Below are positions 33,003-43,341 of a stretch of 64,000 bases of DNA, one piece after another. The notes under the pieces are model-generated. The model made no database searches and had not been told where the DNA came from. It saw nothing but the letters and a program-made list of their open reading frames with translations. Origin of the DNA: Norana najaformis (lineage: Eukaryota; Annelida; Clitellata; Crassiclitellata; Hormogastridae). Made by a program: the position numbers and the translations under genes. The stretch is from positions 3,209,715-3,273,714 of the forward strand of contig OZ029927.1 of NCBI GenBank assembly GCA_964023275.1, in the 5' to 3' direction. Every line of letters begins with the position of its first letter. Positions within the stretch are counted from its first letter, which is position 1.

Positions 33003-33110
33003 GGGTGGATACAGGAGTGCGACAAGGACATCGAATGGCCCCAGAACTGTTTCTATGATCACACAGAAGACAGTTGAACATGGACCTTCATGTATTGGGT
33101 CTAGGTCTGT
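33003..33110 (+). pseudogene. LINE reverse transcriptase segment with G-V-R-Q-G box
   Basis: A plus frame reads V-D-T-G-V-R-Q-G-H-R-M-A-P-E-L-F-L (33005-33055), the highly conserved G-V-R-Q-G-x-x-x-(A/S)-P-x-L-F box of LINE reverse transcriptases, then an in-frame stop. It should lie about 40 residues before the A-D-D box. The nearest such box is at 34014, roughly 900 bases downstream, so the element is interrupted or two copies are juxtaposed. Confidence 0.75.
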
Positions 33111-33960
33111 CAACGGGCACCTGGAAGCCCGGGTACCTGCCTGAACGAATTCAATACCTAATATTCAGCCGTTTCTGTAGAAATCATTTTTAACTGTGAT
33201 AAGCCAGCTGGCGACGGTCTAGGATACCAGCACACAGTTGTTATCACTTTTGCCCATACAGCAGCTGAGCTCAGGCTAGATTCACCACAGACTAACCTGT
33301 ACCTGGTTAGGCTAGTGATGGCTGCGGCAGAGGGGACTGTAATTTATCTTAGTGATACCAATAAACATAGGTGTTATCTCTTCATCACGTCTGGGGGTCA
33401 TTTGCAGCTATGGTCAGTTCACTTGCTTGATCCAGGACTTCAAGCCAGTTGGAGCCAATCACCACTGTCACCTACTCAGACAGCTCTGTGCAGTTGATAT
33501 TAGTGGCATGCAGTTGATAGTTTTTCTCCAATGACAACAACATTAATGAATATTATCAAAATATTTATACGAGGCACTATTTCAATTAAAATAAATTGAT
33601 AAACTAAGCTTTATTAATTTACCTGTTTTAAATGTGGTGATATATACATTATCTTTCATATTTAGTATCTGCGGTAACTGGGCGGGATTATTAGCATTAC
33701 CGTAGTACTGTCAACATTATCAAACAATGTATTAAACAGTAAGTGCTGCAATATTTAGAAAGAGCAACAGTTTATTTCAACTGAATTTTAGAACATATAA
33801 ATGTTTCTTATAATTGTACATGTGATTCTGCCTTTGCCAACTAAATATTTGGTTAGCATTCCCACCCGAAATACGTGCATTGCAGGGTGACAATATTTAT
33901 CTAATGATGAGAGGACCAGTACCTGGGTACTCACTCAAAATGGTAACAGAGCCGTACTTT
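33110..33960. other. Spacer between two parts of a LINE; possible nested insertion
   Basis: No LINE motif is seen here. The second half (33540-33960) is notably AT-rich. If the flanking segments belong to one copy, this is inserted DNA of about 850 bases. Terminal repeats or target-site duplications could not be made out by eye. Confidence 0.4.
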
Positions 33961-33968
33961 ATTAAAAT

Positions 33969-34760
33969 TTGACACCTCTTACTGGATCTGAGTGGTTCAT
34001 TGATTTAGGTATGGCTGATGATGTGGCTCTTTTTGCCAAAATCCTGGTTCTGTCAATGGAGATAATGGATCAGAAGGTAAATAAATTTGGGCCAGAAATC
34101 AACTTGGTAAAGACAAAAATTCAGACAACAGTGAACCCATGTCCAACTCTGGATTATGCAAGGAAGAGATACAACCCAGTGGGGCAGGTTCATGGGTTTC
34201 GATACCTTGGTTCTCACATTGAGGCCGACGGTGGCAGCGGACCTGAGCTACGGCAGCATGTGGCCATTGCCAGAGACTGCATTTAGCAACCTACAATACG
34301 GGATCTGGAGTACCAGCATTTGGCTGCATGCCAAACTCCACCTATTCAAGGTAAAAATACTGCCTGTCATCCTCATGGAACCGAGACCTGGATGCTAACC
34401 AAGGACCTGGAGGTGTCGTTCGATGCCCTTCAACAGTTGTACCCGAGAAGAATACTGCACATTCACTACACCGCTCACTTCACCAATGCAGAGGTCTATC
34501 CATCAACAACGTACATCCCTGCGTCATAGATGATCCAAACAAGGAGGCTCCAACTGTTCAGACACATGGCACATTGCAACTGGAAAAAGTACCATGTTAG
34601 AGGCTGGAAGAGACGGCTAGATGCCCTCGCCAATGGTAGAGTCTGATCTGCGCCCACTGAACTTCAGACTACACACCGCCTGGAGTAGGGACGGTTGGCA
34701 ACATGTAGTGGAAATACTCCAAAGAGGGGGATTGCCACAGATGACGATGAGTATATGGAA
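33969..34760 (+). pseudogene. Decayed LINE reverse transcriptase, palm to C-terminus
   Basis: The first frame (33969-34286) has F-I-D-L-G-M-A-D-D-V-A-L-F-A, with the catalytic A-D-D at 34014-34022 (the preceding aromatic is M). It continues with L-V-K-T-K-I-Q and F-R-Y-L-G-S-H-I-E-A-D-G, typical of the palm and thumb. Later frames carry K-L-H-L-F-K-V-K-I-L-P-V-I-L (about 34330-34372), G-T-E-T-W-M-L-T-K-D-L-E (about 34378-34413) and A-W-S-R-D-G-W (about 34680-34700). These are the order and wording of the C-terminal half of endonuclease/reverse-transcriptase LINEs. Frame changes near 34285 and 34380, plus stops, show it is dead. Confidence 0.85.
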
Positions 34761-34774
34761 CGGTGGACTTCCTC

Positions 34775-34930
34775 TTTTGTTTTGTGTAAGGGTCTCTGTT
34801 GGTGACAGAGCTGAGTCAGCTCGTTGTTTAAAGACGTTCTTATTTCACTGGCGTTCTCATGTTGGAAGCGCCTCTGAGTAGTCTGTTCTGTAAGAAGCAC
34901 TATATAAGTTACCAAATACAATACTATACA
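34775..34930 (+). mobile_element. LINE 3' end with retroposon tail
   Basis: A plus frame reads A-E-S-A-R-C-L-K-T-F-L-F-H-W (about 34812-34853), the F-K-x-x-L-K-T-x-L-F type ending. Then come GTTCTGTAAGAAGCACTATA and TAAGTTACC with an AATACAATAC repeat. It is a different ending from the element just upstream, so it probably represents a second fragment. Confidence 0.6.
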
Positions 34931-35310
34931 AATACAATACTCAGTATATTCCCACAAACCATCCACCAATTTATCAATTAACACTAATAATCTATCCACA
35001 GTCATACAATCCAATATCACCATAAATCCATTCACAAATTACACTGCATGAATGAACTGTAGGATTGTGGATGGGTTGCATCAAGGAATGCCAACATGCT
35101 TCCAGGCCTCTCTTACAATCCATTCATCCAGTCACATTCCAATCCCTCCACAATTCATTCATCCACTCACAATCCCACAAAAAACAATCCTACCCCAGAC
35201 CTACAACCCAATCTCTTCACAGTCTATTCCCTGCCCAATCAATTCACACTGCCCTCTCCATCCATTCATCCAGCATCCTCTTTTTGCAGCTCGTATCATA
35301 GAATCCGAGT
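34930..35310. repeat. Degenerate CA/TC-rich repeat (ATCCATTCA-like)
   Basis: Loose repeats around CAATCCATTCATCCA and CCACAATTCATTC over about 350 bases keep all three plus frames open (35052-35398). No unit length is clean. Treated as low-complexity DNA. Confidence 0.55.
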
Positions 35311-35760
35311 TATTACTCATCCATGGCTGGCGATCAAGATGCATTGCGGCAGCAATTCATTGCTAACCAGATTCGTCGTCAACTTCATTGGCAAATGACA
35401 TGTCGCAGCCTCGCTCAATACTATTGACAGAATACGACGGACCGCTCGCCCGAAATGAGCGCATCCACTTTTGTTGTCTCAAAGACTAAAACGTTTATAA
35501 AACTGCACAATCTGAAACTGAGGCAAATTAATTGGAATTCCGAAGGGCAGGCACTTCTTACTATGGTAGGTGGTCGCTTATGGAATGCGGGTTTCTGGTT
35601 AAGAGAGCGATCAAGTACATCCATGCTCAGACTAGGCATCAAAGATTCATTTAAAAATGCAATTCTAATGTCTGGTCGTTTTTGTCGCTGAAACTGATCT
35701 GATTTAGCACAGCACCGGTGAATAAGCTGATCTCCCTGATGCAACGTTTGAGTGGGACTG
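35310..35760. other. Unique island with ORFs on both strands
   Basis: Plus ORF 35455-35691 (78 codons) and minus ORF 35421-35744 (107 codons) overlap in full. Neither shows a recognised domain. The sequence is complex and has several CG dinucleotides. Could be an exon or regulatory DNA; undecided. Confidence 0.25.
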
Positions 35761-35904
35761 AGAAATTTTGGAGATTTACATTTACACTTACAATAATTAA
35801 TTATGTTTTTCTACATATTCACCATTTCTCATGAACCATAGTCCCCACTTTTCTGGGGCTCTCTGAATTATCAGATTTCAACCAGGCTTCTCCAAAGATT
35901 ACAA

Positions 35905-36003
35905 TTTCTGACTGTGATTTCACTCCAATTGACCACTGACTGCTGTCTTGTACTTTATGATAATGGTGCTATAGAAGTCGTTAGATTAGATTAGAAGAGA
36001 TCA
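35905..36003 (+). mobile_element. Retroposon 3' end, TTAGATTAGA-tailed family
   Basis: TTATGATAATGGTGCTATAG then AAGTCGTTAGATTAGATTAG. The same ending appears reversed at 36550, 56310 and 58550, where it closes LINE 3' ends. Confidence 0.7.
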
Positions 36004-36225
36004 GTGATCCAGAATCCAAACTTCTCTTATCCACTTACTTCCCTTCTTGATCGGTGTTCCAACTCTTTATTGTATTTTCAAAATCTCTCAATCTGTGTTT
36101 AGATTCTGTATATTCTACCTCAGTTTTGCACAACTCCTGTGCTCACTAAAACCTGCACCTGCAACTAATATGCTTTACTAATAGAGAAATGACTGCATGA
36201 ATGGCTTTAAATTTTTAACAAATAT
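36003..36225. other. Unique DNA, nothing recognised
   Basis: No gene or repeat recognised. Confidence 0.4.
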
Positions 36226-36545
36226 GAGCATACATACATACATGCATACACACTTATCAGTACATACATACATAATTACATATGCACATACATACATACA
36301 TACATGCATGCAGACATATATACATATCAGAACATATGCTGACCCTTATGCCACATGTGGATGCAGTCAGCAAATAACTGTACATGTACAGCAACCTTTC
36401 CTAGGCCTCAACCACACTATGACACTCTACAAATCGTCATTATTATTACTATACGCAAACATACATGCATGCATATATACATACATACAATGTCATACAT
36501 GCATGCATACATACATACATACACATGAGTACATACATACATAAA
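36225..36545. repeat. (ACAT)n microsatellite in two blocks
   Basis: Imperfect ACAT/GCAT tetranucleotides at 36225-36330 and 36460-36545, separated by about 130 unique bases. The ORF at 36197-36544 is mostly translated repeat. Confidence 0.9.
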
Positions 36546-36549
36546 TGCC

Positions 36550-36980
36550 ATTATCTAATCTAGTCTAATGATTTCTATAGTGACGTTATCAAAGGCACAA
36601 ATCATTGACAAGGTATCAATCGATGGTCACTTCAAGTGTAATTGTAATCAAAATCATAATCCACTGGAGAAGCCAGGTTGGATTTGGATGGGTCTGAGAA
36701 ACCAGAAGTTAGGCTCCACTGGGTAGGTAAGCTGAAAGAGAGGAGTCTGAAGCTTCAATCTGAATAACATCGAAGAACTGACAAAGCGAACAGAACTGGG
36801 CAGCAAATTCCAAAGCCCTGGACCAACCAACTGAAGAGAACAACTGAGAATCCAGTCCAAGAAGAGCGAGTGTCCACTGATCGAGTGCAATACTTGTTGT
36901 TACATCAGCTGAGCATGAAACAGACATAGGTTGGCTGACTAAAATATAGTCATTACATAAATATGAAAATACATACATAA
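36550..36980 (-). mobile_element. LINE 3' end, TTAGATTAGA-tailed family
   Basis: A minus frame reads L-V-G-P-G-L-W-N-L-L-P-S-S-V-R-F-V-S-S (about 36839-36780) followed by a decayed F-R-L-K-L-Q-T-P-L-F. This is the conserved G-P-x-L-W-N-x-L-P-x-x-V-R end of the L2/CR1-like protein. Upstream H-S-I-S-G-H-S-L-F matches the corresponding part of the element at 60770. The 3' UTR and the ATAGAAATCATTAGACTAGA terminus lie at 36650-36552. Same family as 56295-56560 and 58545-60860. Confidence 0.82.
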
Positions 36981-37785
36981 AACTATATACACTAATCTAT
37001 ACATACATAAATACACAAATCAAAGTATGTATATGCAGATACAAACACAGACGGCCATTCTTCCAACCATTGACTGGTTTGTTTAGAACATCTAGATGCT
37101 GTAAAATCCTGCTCAATCATCCTCATCAGTCAAAGATATCTCTCTCGCATTAGATCCAGATGTCTCGCCAGCAGCCACCACAGCTGCCTGATATGGATTT
37201 TCCCATTACTCTTCCATTGTATGCCGTGGTTCACAGGTCTTACTTAGCACCCAATATAACCTACCCAATTTTTATAGTTTCCAACAACAACAACAACAAC
37301 ATCATCGTAAGACAGCAGTATATAAAAATGCTATGAGTATACAAAAAGCAAACCCAGAAATGACTGAGGCTCTGCTTAATAGCTTCATCTATGTCACATC
37401 TAAGATGATATATGATCAACAGAATATCAGTTCAGTTGGGCTTCAACACAAACAGAACCAAACATGAACTGAACCAAAACAACTTAACTAACCCCTGTGA
37501 TACTTAAATTACAATATTAATTCACATAAGATTTATTTATTTTCTTTGCTCAAATAGGCATGCATGCATTTTTGTAACAAGTTTAAACTGTGACCCAACA
37601 TGCAACCTACACAAACCCTTGAAGGCTCTGAATATGCACCAATGAATTTATAATTCAACCATTGATTACCCCAATATAAAATCAATTTATACTGAAGGGT
37701 AAATCTGGTGTGACTTACCCAAAGACTGTTCCTTTGAGGAACCCTGTTGACTGATGAGGCACTTAGTGCTTGTGCCATTCTGAGC
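36980..37785. other. Gene-free unique DNA
   Basis: An ACAACAACAACAAC patch lies near 37285-37302. ORF 37533-37823 (-) has no recognised domain. Confidence 0.42.
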
Positions 37786-37786
37786 C

Positions 37787-37862
37787 ATGGTGGCCCACTG
37801 TTTGAGCAATCATCATGTAACATGCAAAGGGGAGGTTTGAGCCCCTTCAGTAAAGTTGCTTA
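37787..37862 (+). mobile_element. Possible tRNA-derived SINE head
   Basis: A-box-like GGTGGCCCACTGTTTGAG (37790-37807) and B-box-like GGTTTGAGCCCC (37834-37845) stand at tRNA-like spacing. No SINE body or tail can be defined. Could be chance. Confidence 0.38.
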
Positions 37863-38328
37863 TGCCATCAATTTATGCTTATATCATTAAAGAGTGGTGT
37901 TACATAAACACAGACAATAATGACAATTAAAAGAAAGATGACAAATACTAACAAACAATAATAAATAATAATAATATAAATAAACATAAAAATAAACAAT
38001 AAATAAACAAAATGAACAATAATTGAATCAGCTGCTACTAATAAATTTTTTGGATAGCTCATATCTTTTAACTAACCACAAGCAATTTGACTTTATAAGC
38101 TAGCTTCCTAAAAGACAAGGCATAAAATGTTTAAAATATATACACTAAATCTGTTGGCTGACAGCCTACAACATATTTTAACGCAGCCATAAGTTGTCCA
38201 AACATTGGAATGCTGTCTTCTTTTTTGCATCTAAACTAATATATCCCTCAATCCTGGTGCATACTGCAGGGAATTTCAATAAAAGCATCTAAAAACAAAC
38301 CTACAGATCAGTACTGTAACGAGCTACA
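37862..38328. other. Gene-free AT-rich DNA
   Basis: AATAAT/AAATAAACA-rich between 37930 and 38020; nothing else. Confidence 0.45.
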
Positions 38329-38329
38329 A

Positions 38330-38665
38330 AATACAGCATACAAAATATTGCAAGCATTAAAACACTCAATATAAAGCAGAATATACAAAATATTGCAAGC
38401 ATCAAAACACTTGATATAAAGCAGAATAAAATAATTTTAAAAGCAATAAAACACTCGATACAAAGCAGAATATGCAAAATATTACAAGCATTAAAACACT
38501 CAATATAAAGCAGAATATGCAAAATATTGCAAGCATTAAAACACTTGATACAAACCAGAATAAAATAATTTTAAAAGCACTAAAACACTCGATACAAAGC
38601 AGAATATGCAAAATATTACAAGCATTAAAACATTCGATATAAAGCAGAATATACAAAATGTTTAA
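38330..38665. repeat. About 45-bp minisatellite with three-unit higher-order pattern
   Basis: Seven or so units around AAAACACTCGATACAAAGC and CAGAATATGCAAAATATTAC. Three unit types (two GCAAGCATT-like and one AATTTTAAAAGCA-like) occur in the same order twice, giving a higher-order period of about 133 bases. Minus ORFs across it (38301-38695) are repeat-driven. Confidence 0.9.
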
Positions 38666-38667
38666 CG

Positions 38668-39081
38668 TTGCAGGCACTGAATAGAAAACACACAAATCGT
38701 TGCAGCTCTGAGCCGAAAGGTAGAGACTCGATTAACAGTTTTAGTCGGAATAATTCAGTCGATGCAGTGACATCGCTCAAGACGGCAGCAATAGATCGAA
38801 TCATCGGAGACATAAAAACTCCACGGGAATTGGAATCGATTTGGTGCGCCACAAATCAATCACGCAGAGATCACAAGATCAGCGTCTCAGCTGATGTTCC
38901 ATGTGCTTTGCCATCTCAGTCTGCTGGGCTTAAGAAAACAAACGGTGTATGGAAGAACTGGGGCGCCGTTTTATGCTGGGCCGACACTCAATCCTCACAG
39001 ATACGCATTCTCCCAAAGAAGGACTATGTAATATTTTATAGGCGTCGACAACAAAGGAAGATATGTTCACATGGCGGTTGA
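38668..39081 (+). CDS. Hypothetical ORF, 137 codons, unrecognised
   Basis: The frame starts M-Q-A-L-N-R-K and ends at TGA after C-S-H-G-G. It has ordinary amino acid composition with basic and serine-rich segments (S-S-E-P-K-G-R, R-R-R-Q-Q-R-K), no hydrophobic segment and no recognised domain. It begins at the edge of the 45-bp array. The DNA is more CG-rich than its surroundings, and this is one of the longest non-repeat ORFs here. It may be part of an exon, a decayed element or chance. Confidence 0.22.
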   Translation: MQALNRKHTNRCSSEPKGRDSINSFSRNNSVDAVTSLKTAAIDRIIGDIKTPRELESIWCATNQSRRDHKISVSADVPCALPSQSAGLKKTNGVWKNWGAVLCWADTQSSQIRILPKKDYVIFYRRRQQRKICSHGG

Positions 39082-40335
39082 GTGGTTTAACAGCCCAGAC
39101 AGTCTTCGAAGAATGCATCAGGAATCTGAATCTTATTCTGCACAAAGTTATTACTAGAGAAAAATTAGGGACAGGCTATGTATTTACGAAAGCACATCTA
39201 AGAACCTCCAAAACAGGGCTGCATAAACGGCAACCTAACTGATCTCACACATGCAACTGAAGGAGGCAGCACTTCTGAGGAACGATTAGTATATCAGTAT
39301 ATTAGTATAACCCTAAAGATTGTTCTGGGTCGAGATATCTGGTAAGTAGTCACCCCGTTTTCACTGGAATTAGGCTAAAAAACACTTAATAAAAATGTTT
39401 TATTTAAGCCATTGCTTCACTAATTCCTATGAAAACACCTCCTACAGTTGAGTGGATGACTTCCAAAACTTCCATGTATTTATTAACTTGCTTTTCTAGT
39501 AGGCCAGGGAGTAGAAACAGTCATTAAAAATGTATGGGGAAAGAAAATATTCCCTTGCTTATATAACCCCTTTCAAAATTCTTTGATCCAGCACAAGCCC
39601 CACACTCTGCAAATTGAGCAGACATTCTGGCAAAGAAACATCCCAAAAGTAAAAGATGAGCTACTTACTGACATTCCTCTATAAGACATGGCTACTTTAA
39701 TTTACTTTAAAAGGTGCAGTCAAGTGAAATGAGATAAGTTAAGGATAAGGTAGGTAAGCTAATGTAAAGCAAGTTAAGGAAATTGAGGTAATTTCTTGCT
39801 TACTGTGTAGCGCAGGGAATAGCAGTGTTCTCAGTGGCTTTGTGTTTGAGTTGAAGAACATCTTGGAAGAAGTGAAAACACAGCAACAGCTGCACAAAAC
39901 TTCCATTCAGGTTATGTGATTTGACAGTTAAACATCGTTTCACATGATGCACATTTAAATTATAATTAATAAGATTGAAATGATAATCATCGCTGCATTA
40001 TGAACTTGAATAAAAACCACCAATTGACATAGTTACTTGTAGTTAAGAAACTGACTATTGACGCTCACCACCAACTGCACAACACGTTGCTATAACTGGG
40101 TAACTTTGTACAAGGGACTCATATGCAGGTTCCCTCTGAGTTCTCCCCTTGACACCTACTCATGTACCCGATTAATTCATTGAAAATAAGCAGGGTCGAA
40201 GCCATATGGTTGCTATAGAAAACCATGTACCTGATTGTCTGTACATTTCCTACACTGTTGGTGATCAATAAAGAGACTTCTATATCAATTTAAATTCACG
40301 GAGTTTCATATTCTGCCAGTATGCCAATCAGGTAA
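39082..40335. other. Gene-free unique DNA
   Basis: Loose AAGTTAAGGTAAG-type repetition lies at 39720-39800. Nothing else recognised. Confidence 0.45.
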
Positions 40336-40425
40336 CAGGTAAGTAAGTAAGTAATGCATTTGGTAACAAGCCAAATGTCCATCAGCTGAACGAGGAATCA
40401 TAGGCGTGGACAAACACACAAACAA
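40336..40425 (-). mobile_element. Reverse-oriented retroposon tail with (TTAC)n
   Basis: GGTAAGTAAGTAAGTAATGC then ATTTGGTAACAAGCC and CATCAGCTGAACGAGGAATC. Blocks and order match 44897-44965 (-) and, inverted, 44040-44135 (+). Confidence 0.7.
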
Positions 40426-40825
40426 TTAAATACACAACAAAGCAAACAAACAAAGGAAGATGCACAACCACAAAGACAGGCATACAGAATGACACACAAA
40501 CACAAAGATAAGAAACAGGTACAGCAACCACAAGATACAGATAACACAACCCAAACACACAAGACCAGAGTTGATTGGACTACCACTGTAATTCATTGTT
40601 TATGGTTGGGCCAGGGAAATGTTTAGATGTGCTCATCTCCATCATATCCCATCTAACCACAGCACAAAGGCATCATCGCTTCATGTGTCAATACCTGGTT
40701 GCTGAGTTCTAAGCCGTATTTACTGCAGTGAGTTTGTATCAGCACTCCAGCACAAGAAAATGAAACTCACACACCCAACATTTATCTAATACAGGCCTGT
40801 AATGAATGATCATTCTACATGTATA
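40425..40825. other. Gene-free DNA, A/C-rich at its start
   Basis: ACACAAACAA-type low complexity at 40418-40560, otherwise unique. The minus ORF 40398-40586 is a cysteine-rich shadow of the A/C-rich text. Confidence 0.45.
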
Positions 40826-40827
40826 TG

Positions 40828-40985
40828 TATGTGTAAATGTATACGGTTCTATATAGCGATCGTACGTATGTCTTCGACCCCACTCATTTTGCAATGAATT
40901 GATCAGGTGAGATACTTCACCACCACTGCCCGTTTGAATAGGTACAAGCCATTTAAGGTCCCATGTACAGACCGCGATTTAAGTG
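40828..40985 (-). mobile_element. Dispersed retroposon, TGTACACGGTTT family, copy 2
   Basis: GTGTAAATGTATACGGTTC, TATATAGCGATCG, then ACTTCACCACCACTGCCCG, CCATTTAAGGTCCC and ACAGACCGC in the same order as 51058-51190. Confidence 0.75.
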
Positions 40986-41160
40986 ATTTTAGATTTTAAT
41001 TTAAAATTTAAATTTAAAAGATTTAAATGTCTGAAAATATAGCCATTATCAGTATGTGAACTGTCATCCTCATGCACAGAGGCACCTTGACATATACTTT
41101 AACCAGTCAGCTAAACAGGCCATGCATGGAAGCATGCACACTGCACACATGACATACTGT
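40985..41160. other. Unique DNA
   Basis: ATTTAAA-rich patch at 40990-41030; nothing else. Confidence 0.4.
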
Positions 41161-41205
41161 ATGTATGTATGCACGTACATGAATGTATGTATGTATGTAT
41201 TATTT
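41158..41205. repeat. Short (ATGT)n tract
   Basis: Imperfect ATGT repeats with a GCACGTACATGA interruption. Confidence 0.85.
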
Positions 41206-41249
41206 GACTAATCAGATACTTACATCATGCTAATTTATGAATTCACCTC

Positions 41250-41490
41250 AAAAACAAGATATCTGGAAAAAGTATTCATTTGTTTGCAAAATGAAACAAG
41301 AAAAAGAGAAGGGTCCCTCAGAGCTGGTGGCAGTAAATTCCATAGATGGACCAGGATGTGAAAAAGCATGAAAACGACACATCTGTTTTTGGTAAGTTGG
41401 AACAAACAGTTGGTCAGAAGAGGCGGATCTTAAGTTTGTCCTGGAGGAATTAAGCATGAGTGGAATGCATAAGTCAGGATCTATGTATGT
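41250..41490 (-). mobile_element. LINE C-terminal fragment, family E, copy 3
   Basis: A minus frame gives L-R-S-A-S-S-D-Q-L-F-V-P (about 41440-41405), the L-R-S-x-x-x-x-x-L-x-V-P step upstream of the C-terminal block. In an adjacent frame L-W-N-L-L-P-P-A-L-R-D (about 41348-41316) follows. One 1-base frame change separates them. Same family as 26104 (+) and 29790 (+). Confidence 0.78.
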
Positions 41491-41572
41491 ATGTATGCTA
41501 CATATGTAAGTAAATAATAAGTAGTTATGTATGTATATATGTACGTATGTATGCATGTATGTATGTATCATG
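41484..41572. repeat. (ATGT)n microsatellite
   Basis: Imperfect ATGT tetranucleotides in two blocks (41484-41497 and 41527-41570) at the upstream edge of the family E fragment. Confidence 0.85.
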
Positions 41573-41930
41573 ATTACCTAATCATACCTTAACTCACTAA
41601 ACCTCACATTACCTAACTAAGTTTTACTATACTCTATCTTACTGAGCCTTACGTCAGCCTCACACATCTTACCTGACCAGGTAGCCTACAGTCTGACTCT
41701 TGAAGTAATCCAGCTGCTTAGTCTAGGAGGAATAATGAGGTTAGGCATAAAAAATTAATGAGTGCAATTAACCCTAGTAGAACATGACAAAGCGACAGGA
41801 GTCTGGCAGCACTAAGCAAAGTCATTCAGGAAAGGATTTGCAAGTTGAATATTGGGACATATTAGTTATGAGATTATTAAAAGAAAGTGAAAGGAGAAAA
41901 GGGACAAAAATCTAATTTAAGATAAAGATA
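41572..41930. other. Gene-free DNA with loose CTTAC repetition
   Basis: CCTTAACTC, ACCTAACTA and TCTTACTGAGCC occur irregularly at 41575-41690; otherwise unique. Confidence 0.4.
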
Positions 41931-41934
41931 GAGA

Positions 41935-42000
41935 TATGAAGGTTTTTCTAATGGCTCTATATAAATGCTCAGACAGACACAGACGCACACGAAGAGTCAG
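41935..42000 (+). mobile_element. Retroposon 3' tail
   Basis: TTCTAATGGCTCTATATAAA then TGCTCAGACAGACACAGACG. Common terminus with a short ACAG/ACAC tail. Confidence 0.55.
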
Positions 42001-42445
42001 ATTTATAGCGAAGAAAAGGCTCATACTCTAGGCACATCAATTAGACCCAACAAATATACAGACTCAACTTGTGAAAATATAATTGCAGATAATAAAATCC
42101 AATTGTTTCATTCATTTATCTAGAGAACTTAAAATTTATATAGCTTCCTTTGATGATACCCACTCAGAATCACTCATTACATAATGTGCTTTGAAAAAGT
42201 CTTTATCAAATGGCTGAGTTATAAGACTAGAATGAAGAATCAAATGGATTTCAAATGGATTTTGGGCGTCTGACCCAGTTAACAGTAGTAATTAAAATCA
42301 ATAAGAAATCTCAAAATATGCTGCTAAATAAAGTATCCCATAACAAAATACCAATTTTTGGAGATATAAAGTCAAAAGGCACACGCCTGTAACATAATCA
42401 ATGGCAGAGGAAAAACCCTGAATCAAGCAGGTCTAATGACCCTTC
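42000..42445. other. Gene-free unique DNA
   Basis: A small direct repeat ATCAAATGGATT/TTCAAATGGATT lies near 42239-42260. Nothing else recognised. Confidence 0.42.
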
Positions 42446-42463
42446 AGGTTATTATTATTATTA

Positions 42464-42498
<35 letters not shown>

Positions 42499-42500
42499 AA
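42446..42500. repeat. (ATT)n microsatellite
   Basis: About 17 ATT triplets with a single ATTTATT interruption. Confidence 0.95.
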
Positions 42501-42800
42501 GGAGATTTATAAGGCGCAAATTAATATAATCAAATACACCGCAAATGCGCTGAATTAGTTCTGCTGACACTCCAACAGTATCATATAAAGTTTCAGTTGA
42601 ATTAATTCAGAGGTCTTTCATTGACTGTTGTTGGTGATGAATAAACTGCTCAATCAAACATGTAAATCTGCTCATAAACATAACTGCCAAAAGAATTAGT
42701 ATTACTCTCAGTGGTTAAACTTAGGAAAAGTGAGAGATAATTAACCCCTGAAATGTCTGTGTTCTTGGCCCTGGATGTTTAAGCATAAGAAAACAATTAA
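42500..42800. other. Unique AT-rich DNA
   Basis: Nothing recognised. Confidence 0.4.
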
Positions 42801-42960
42801 GAGTTGCCAGACGAATCATAATCTTCAGTGTCGAGAAAGCTGTCACAGAAACCTGCTTATTCATAGGTGCTCAGTCAAATCAAATCGGTGAGGCAGATAA
42901 GGTCAGGTTCATTTCCAAAAGGAGATTCAAAGGAAGAAGCCACCAGCACCAAAACACCAC
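42800..42960 (-). mobile_element. Retroposon 3' end, family D-like, diverged
   Basis: ATAATCTTCAGTGTCGAG, then CTGCTTATTCATAGGTGCTC, AGTCAAATCAAATCGG and AGGTCAGGTTCATTTCC. These blocks correspond in order to the family D 3' UTR at 29150-29275. Confidence 0.6.
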
Positions 42961-43002
42961 GTACTTCAGCAAAGTAAATTTTTATGCCATTTCACAAAGC
43001 CT

Positions 43003-43341
43003 TTGAACATTGAGATTCAAACAAGTTCTGACAAGCACAAAACCGCAACTGACACCTCAGAATCTGACGAAAATGATTCTGCCGTGAAACGCAGCCGCCC
43101 CGGAGAGTTTTCATCTAATGAAAACAGGACGGGCAAGAACAGCACTGTGTCCGTCGGTGCCAAAGACCAGTTTCCATTTCCTCGGCAATTGCAAACGTGG
43201 CACGGCTTCAAAACATTTCCAATTACCCAGCTGTTCTGCGTCTGGACGAAGGGCCACTTTGAAAGGATCCACATAAATCAGCCTCAACTCCCAGTACAGT
43301 CAATCTGCCCATGGGCGAATGGGAGGACATGCTCTCCATGA
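43003..43341 (+). CDS. Hypothetical ORF, 112 codons, unrecognised
   Basis: The frame has a charged, serine/asparagine-rich first half with E-S-D-E-N-D-S-A-V-K-R-S-R, which resembles a disordered acidic stretch with a nuclear-localisation-like K-R-S-R. An aromatic-richer second half follows. No domain is recognised and the reverse strand is also open (43017-43274). The DNA is unique and CG-richer than its flanks. May be an exon fragment, a regulatory element or chance. Confidence 0.22.
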   Translation: MNIEIQTSSDKHKTATDTSESDENDSAVKRSRPGEFSSNENRTGKNSTVSVGAKDQFPFPRQLQTWHGFKTFPITQLFCVWTKGHFERIHINQPQLPVQSICPWANGRTCSP

